Below, in pieces: positions 58,621 to 64,000 of a stretch of DNA of 64,000 nt. This DNA comes from Leguminivora glycinivorella (lineage: Eukaryota; Arthropoda; Insecta; Lepidoptera; Tortricidae), in contig NC_062998.1 of NCBI RefSeq assembly GCF_023078275.1, positions 13,219,916 through 13,283,915 on the forward strand, read 5' to 3'. The translations under genes were made by a program, and so were the position numbers. How positions within the stretch are numbered: position 1 is the stretch's first letter; the number at the start of each line of letters is the position of its first letter. The notes under the pieces are model-generated. The model was not told the origin of the DNA, ran no database searches, and worked only from the letters and a program-made list of their open reading frames with translations.

Positions 58621-58752
58621 AGAATACTAAAAATTTTTTTTAATTTTTAACAAAATTTACAAATAAATACTTGTACTAATTAAAAACTTATACTAAAAAA
58701 CTTACAAGTAAACAATTTGACCTAAGTCGTCAGGTCACTAATGGGTAAGGTG

Positions 58753-58889
58753 CCCTGCCGGCGTATTATGATTCCAATTTTATCACTTATCCACGTGGAT
58801 AAAGCATCCGTCACGCTTTGGCAAGTATGTCAGTGTGAGAGTGACGTGGATAAGTGATAAAATTGGAAGCATGATCCGCCGGCAGAGGG
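58753..58889. mobile_element. 137-bp hairpin MITE
   Basis: CCAATTTTATCACTTATCCA at the left pairs with GGATAAGTGATAAAATTGG at the right. The outer ends are CCCTGCCGGCG and CGCCGGCAGAGGG-like. Confidence 0.8.
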
Positions 58890-61800
58890 CTGGCCGCATT
58901 GCCCCGCTGGATAGGCTGATACTGACAATAATTTATATTTAAGTTCAGAATACATATACTTTCATCTGCAACGTACTTAGTAGTAGCAACGGCTAACTAC
59001 CTACGTATGAAACGTATAAACGTCTAAATATTGTATTTTAAATGCTAAAAAACAAATAACAAACTTGCTGAGTACATTCAGTGGGACTAATTAAACTAAA
59101 CACACTCTCGATAGTAATAAAACTTTTAATGGGCACCCATAAACTATAAAGTAACGAAACATTGATTCAACTTTTACGTCAGTTCCAACTACTTAACGTA
59201 TCTCCTCTCATCAGAACATCTTAAAGACATAAAACGAATCAGGTACTTAATTCAGGTATACATGGAATTATTGTATTGGATGAGATTCTGAACAGATGCA
59301 ACAATGTATCTGTTATATATACAGTGTATAATAGTTATATGTTTATATGTTTTGCTCATGAAAGTAAGTAGCTATCTAGACTCTAGTCCTACCAAGGGCG
59401 AAGAACGACTATCTCTTGACTATATTGTCGGTAAAGAAACGAACAGGAAGATAAGGATTCTGTATACTAGTCAAAGTGAGATACACTGAAAGTTGACTTA
59501 TATGATCACACTGTCAGAGAGGTATCTCTTCAATACAGCAATACTTGCCAAGTCATTCTTGCTTGGCGGTCAGAACTAACACTAAGAGAACAACTAGTGT
59601 TGGTAATAATCTCCCATCACATTCGAACATAGATGAGTGACAAAACTAATCGGTACTATGCATATGCACTCGCTTCTCGCTGCGCGAGAACTCATTTCTG
59701 GTTTCTAGTCGTAGCTCTAATCGCTAGTAAGTTAATGGGTGGCATAATGAATTAACGACCGAACTATAAAAAAGCTGTCAGGTCTATATACGTCTAGCTT
59801 TTGCTCTCCAATAGGTCGCCATGAGCTGCGCTTTGATGAAAACTGGTTGTCGATGGAGTAGTAGGTAAAACCTATGCGTCTTAATGTTACTGGGAGTCTT
59901 TTCTGGTAAGTCCTGGTGAGATAATTGATAATTATTTTTTATGAACATTTACTGCTAATTAGGTAAAACCCCACTGCTGGACTTTGCGGCACCACAATGC
60001 CGTGGGTTTCCTCGATGCGGTAATTTTTAGTATTTTTACAACCGATGCGGTGTGCGGCGCCGCAAATGGCTTCGGGGCCGCACCGCGATCCAGCGACAAA
60101 ACCTCACCGCCGACATGTGACCGGACTGGCCCACGTCATCTGTTTACTTAATTTCTATTGTTTGTTAAGTGTGAATGCTACATCTAACATTCCGCATCAA
60201 ATCATGTGTATATTTTATAATTGCACCTATTATATAGAGTACAGCAGATGGGAACATAAAAAAAATACCCACATGCCTTGCTGGGGACTGGGCCCAGTAT
60301 CTTAGCGCAAGCATCTCGGGTAGGTAAGTACTAGTCAGCGTGGGCAACGTAAATAAACCACGACGGGTTTCAAATGGTCCTTTTCTCGTGCAGTGCTTAG
60401 AAAATGGCGTTAGAGCGAGGAACAATATCGCTCGCGGCGCTCGCGCATTGCAGACCATTGGGAAAATAAAAGGAGTTCGTATTGAAATGGTTCCTATCGC
60501 CTCTCGGTTTGGTCGCTTCCCCTTTATCCGCAGCTGATCGCGCTAGACAATGCGATGGTGGGCACTGGGCGCGGGCGCGAGTGCCGCGCCGCGGGGCGGG
60601 GGTGTGCATGACCGCTGAGGGCGCAACGACCTTGCGCGCACATTCCGCCCGCTCTTTTGAAGGCTCCGCGTCCCCTGTGTCGCGGTATCTAACCACGCGA
60701 TATTTCTAGGGCGGGTAACTCACCGCATGATGGAACAAAGTCTTTTCGTCGTGTCTAATAATAAACATTAAATTTCGCTTTTCAATGCCATTACGCAACT
60801 CAGTTTGAACATACGTCGACTTTTAGAGTTCAATGTTAGCATACGCCCACTAACGAAAATCAGATGAAACTAGGCCAATAACCTTTGGAAACATGCTGCA
60901 AACACACTCGGTAAACAAAGACTAAGTTTACTATTAAGCAATTTTCTTAGTGTTTCCTTCCTTCAAACGACATAACTGGGTCTACTTGTTTAGAGATGTG
61001 GTTTGTTTGCCTTGGTTTTTAAATTTCATTTCATTTCTTACTTTGTTATTTTTGTGACAATTGTCGAATGTTACTTTAGATGGTTAGGTGCTAAGTGGAG
61101 TCGGCAAACAATTGCACACCTATTTGGAGACTAACGGCATCGAATGGGTAACGGAAATTTGACCAAATTATCGGAAACCGCTTGAATTGGGAATTTCACT
61201 AAACCTCGTGCAAGCGGAACGATGCGCGCTCGAAGCAATGCGAAGCGCTTCGAGCTAACTTAACAACTGACATAACGCATAATAAGAGTATTCCTACTAT
61301 CGTAGCAATTCCAAAGTGTTCAAGTTAATCGCTTAGTTACAGAAATAGGTACAGCACATTTGCATGATTGTTACTTCATTTTATGACTTTTAATTATAAT
61401 ATGTCTAGGGGCCAGTACTTAAAGGGACGACTACAAGTTAGATCAAATCTGGTGCGGTGCAATTTTCAATGATAGGTATAGCGATGTTTCCCATTAAAAA
61501 CAAAGCGCAAACCCGGACCCTGACAAACTAACATGAATCATCTACACACATAATCGACATTAAAACCAAACACCATTATAACTAGTATTCCACAAACTCA
61601 ATAGAAACATAATACAAGCCATTTCAATTTATGGCATTAACTACAAAATAAACCAAATTGTAAAGTATCGTGAATAGAAACGCGAAGATTATAGCATGAA
61701 GCCTATCACTTTATTTATATACAAGCGGGAAGATCACTGACACCGCGAGTCGTGACCGGTACAATATTAAACAGGCATACCGATTTCTTATTAGGTGGGT

Positions 61801-63545
61801 ATAGAATTAACTTTTTGTGCTTCGCTGTGACATTGCTAGTTTTCTTTTCATAGTGTAGCTTACTGTCAATAGTGCTTTCTTGTATGAAGCGCGTTTATGG
61901 GGAAAAAAGTAATAAGGTATTCCATGCATTATATTATAAGTTTTATGTTATAGCTCGCGTATAATATAACCTAGTCCTCTTTCTTTCCAAACTTGTTAGC
62001 TGACTTTAAACTAGTATAAATTATTGGTATGTGTATAATCATTGCAAATACTCAAAGATATTATATTACATATACAGTTTCGTTCTAAAGGTGCGAGTGG
62101 TTTTAAAAATGGACTCTATGAAATATTGACTACTTAATATTGTTGCGAATTTCTTTGTGTTACCCTTATTGTATTTAAAAGTTAACTAAATACACATTTT
62201 GGCTATTAAAAACTGAATAATATCATAAATATTTTAGCTTTTTTCCATAAAACGCATAAAAACGAATCCCAGTCATTACAACGAAAAGTAAACCATCAAC
62301 TACACGAAGTTAGAAAGACCAGTTGTCAGAGACCAATTACTCTTTTTTGGTAGATGACTATCCTAATTCTCGAAATGTTGTCGGCGCGATACCATCGCCG
62401 GCGTGTGTTCGCGCTCAAACATGGAGATGGCCCGTTAATGTCTCGCGAATAACAAACGTACTTTACTGTTTCTTCTAATTTTGAATGTTTTTATTTTAGA
62501 ATTGTAGCCAGGGCCGTAGCTTGAGGAGCAATGCCCTAGTTTTTAAACCACATTGCTAATCCTTAAGAACCACCATCGCCTTTAGTAATTTAACATTACA
62601 TTATTGCACGGTACTACATTCTTCCTGTAATTACAGCTGATGCCCTACCTTAAATCGACTGGCTACGAACCTGGTTGCTGCTTTTTGTAGCTACGTAAAA
62701 CTACTACGTGTTTAAGTCAACAACGAAAATTAAAATGTGGTTTGATATTTGCTACATACATAATTACAATTGTTTGATTTATTACATTAAGCTGCAAAGA
62801 TAACTGACCGCCAAACTACTGTTGGTACACAAAATTACACGTAAGTCATTCGTTTAAGAATATATTCATAATTAAGTATCTATCGTGTTATCGTGTTACC
62901 GTGTGGTGACGGGTTAAGAATTTCACCACCCCCTTTCTTCCCGTGGGTGTCGTAGAAGTCGACTGTGGGATATGGGTTAAATTGTGCCGTAGGCGAGAGG
63001 CTGGCAACCTGTCACTGCAATGTCACAATTTGGATTTCTTCCAACCCCTTTTTGCCAAGAGTGGTACTGAAACTTAGTAGTTCATGTGCTCCTTTATGGG
63101 ATACAGGCGTGATTATAATATGTATGTATGTATCGTGTTATAATAAGGAATTATAAAATGAATTGTTGTCGGGTAAAAATATGTATAAACGAGCAGGTCC
63201 AATATTAGCAAAAAAATGTTTTGTTCAGTAATAACTGAACAAAATACTAATACAGTTTTGTTCAGTACCACTTTTCGTAATCGAAACCCGATAGCAAATA
63301 CGCCGTCAATCGGATCCCTACTGATTTTGTAGAACTTGCACATCATACTTTAGACATCAACGCGTTTACGCAAACTTCCTTCGAGCTGCGTTGCATAAAA
63401 TAATGTTTGTCTAGATTCGTTTTAAATGCGCAGACAGACAATAATTACACACTTATGTAACGTTAGATATGTTATATTACTTCACAAAACAACCGCGAAA
63501 TGACGACGATGATGAAGATAAATGAAAAACTAAGATCAGCCACGG
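58890..63545. other. Stretch with nothing recognised except a GC-rich block
   Basis: The block 60535-60700 is rich in GC and CpG (GGGCGCGGGCGCGAGTGCCG) and open in several frames at once, as GC-rich DNA tends to be. It might be a regulatory island. The rest is AT-rich with no gene seen. Confidence 0.4.
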
Positions 63546-63652
63546 CGTAGCCGAAGTTTTGATCGTAACGCAGTCTAGCTCTGTCGCGCCGCTACTGAAG
63601 AGAACTAGCTACGAAACGCTTACGAAGCGTAAACGATTAACACGTTGGCTAG
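63546..63652. mobile_element. Short palindromic MITE, diverged copy 3
   Basis: CGTAGCCGAAG, an internal CTCTGTCGCGCCG and ACGAAACGCTTACGAAGCGT, then TTGGCTAGA. Shorter and more diverged than the other two. Confidence 0.5.
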
Positions 63653-63973
63653 ATACCCAGGAGACTGTAACCCTCGCCGTTAAGATAGGTATTCTCGTGT
63701 GTTCAGTGAGTTCACGCACCAAGATTTCTTAGCGGGATTTCGTCACGCAGTTAAACGGCCAAATCGGCACGTGAGCATTCCGAGACTCCCAATTTCAACG
63801 CTGAGACAATGCCGCTTTCTATCGGTGATTACTTTTTAATAGAATAACTATAGAAAGTGCTGTTAAAGCAATGACGTGATACCAAAGTGACTTATTTTGA
63901 TGATAATTGATGCCGCCAGCAGTTTCGTTTAACTCCTGTTGGTGGTGATTTCTCCCTATCAGCGATATATCGT

Positions 63974-64000
63974 ACTAGCATTTGCCCGCGGCCTCGCTCG
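63974..64000 (+). mobile_element. Start of another CTAGCTTTTGCCCGCGGC repeat, cut by the window end
   Basis: Matches the first 27 bases of 37770-37955 with one or two changes. Confidence 0.5.

Noticed and set aside
60482..60709. Overlapping frames on both strands in a GC-rich block
   Set aside because: Stop codons are rare in such sequence. The frames overlap on both strands and none shows domain motifs.

Overview
The window is nuclear DNA from an insect, almost certainly a moth or butterfly. It is AT-rich, has long introns with GT..AG borders, and is full of repeat types that are typical of Lepidoptera: a tRNA-derived SINE with A and B boxes, 3' ends of several LINE types, many small terminal-inverted-repeat (TIR) elements, a mariner and a BEL/Pao LTR retrotransposon. 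There are no bacterial operons, no rRNA or intact tRNA genes and no CRISPR array.

Host gene. One cellular protein-coding gene is supported. It lies on the minus strand, and seven coding exons between 29989 and 12510 join in one continuous frame with matching splice phases (314 codons plus one base). They encode a signal peptide followed by three PAN/Apple cysteine modules. The frame leaves the last exon through a clean splice donor and no further exon is recognisable to the left edge, so the 3' part is outside the window. PAN modules behind a signal peptide are known from insect apical-matrix proteins that end in a ZP domain (neyo, nyobe, morpheyus, trynity, NompA). That assignment is inferred, because no ZP domain is visible here.

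Mobile DNA. From 38936 to 47858 lies a BEL/Pao retrotransposon with two 1400-bp LTRs that read as identical, a 5-bp target duplication, a tRNA-Tyr-type primer site and a 1944-codon gag-pol frame. The start of gag appears to sit in a different frame. The 16.7-kb-to-29.4-kb intron carries a mariner with a broken transposase and a SINE nested in it, a 158-bp-arm hairpin, LINE 3' ends and several MITEs. The leftmost 12 kb and the 30-38 kb and 48-64 kb stretches hold only repeats, hairpins, weak promoter candidates and unassigned DNA. The 53.9-56.1 kb segment is a three-layer nest of inverted-repeat elements.

The most useful new material is probably several non-autonomous element families whose ends and target duplications can be read directly, notably a 230-bp CACA..TGTG family with 7-bp duplications and a 664-bp foldback element built of short palindromes. 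Nothing else in the window looks like a coherent undescribed protein system. All coordinates were read by eye.
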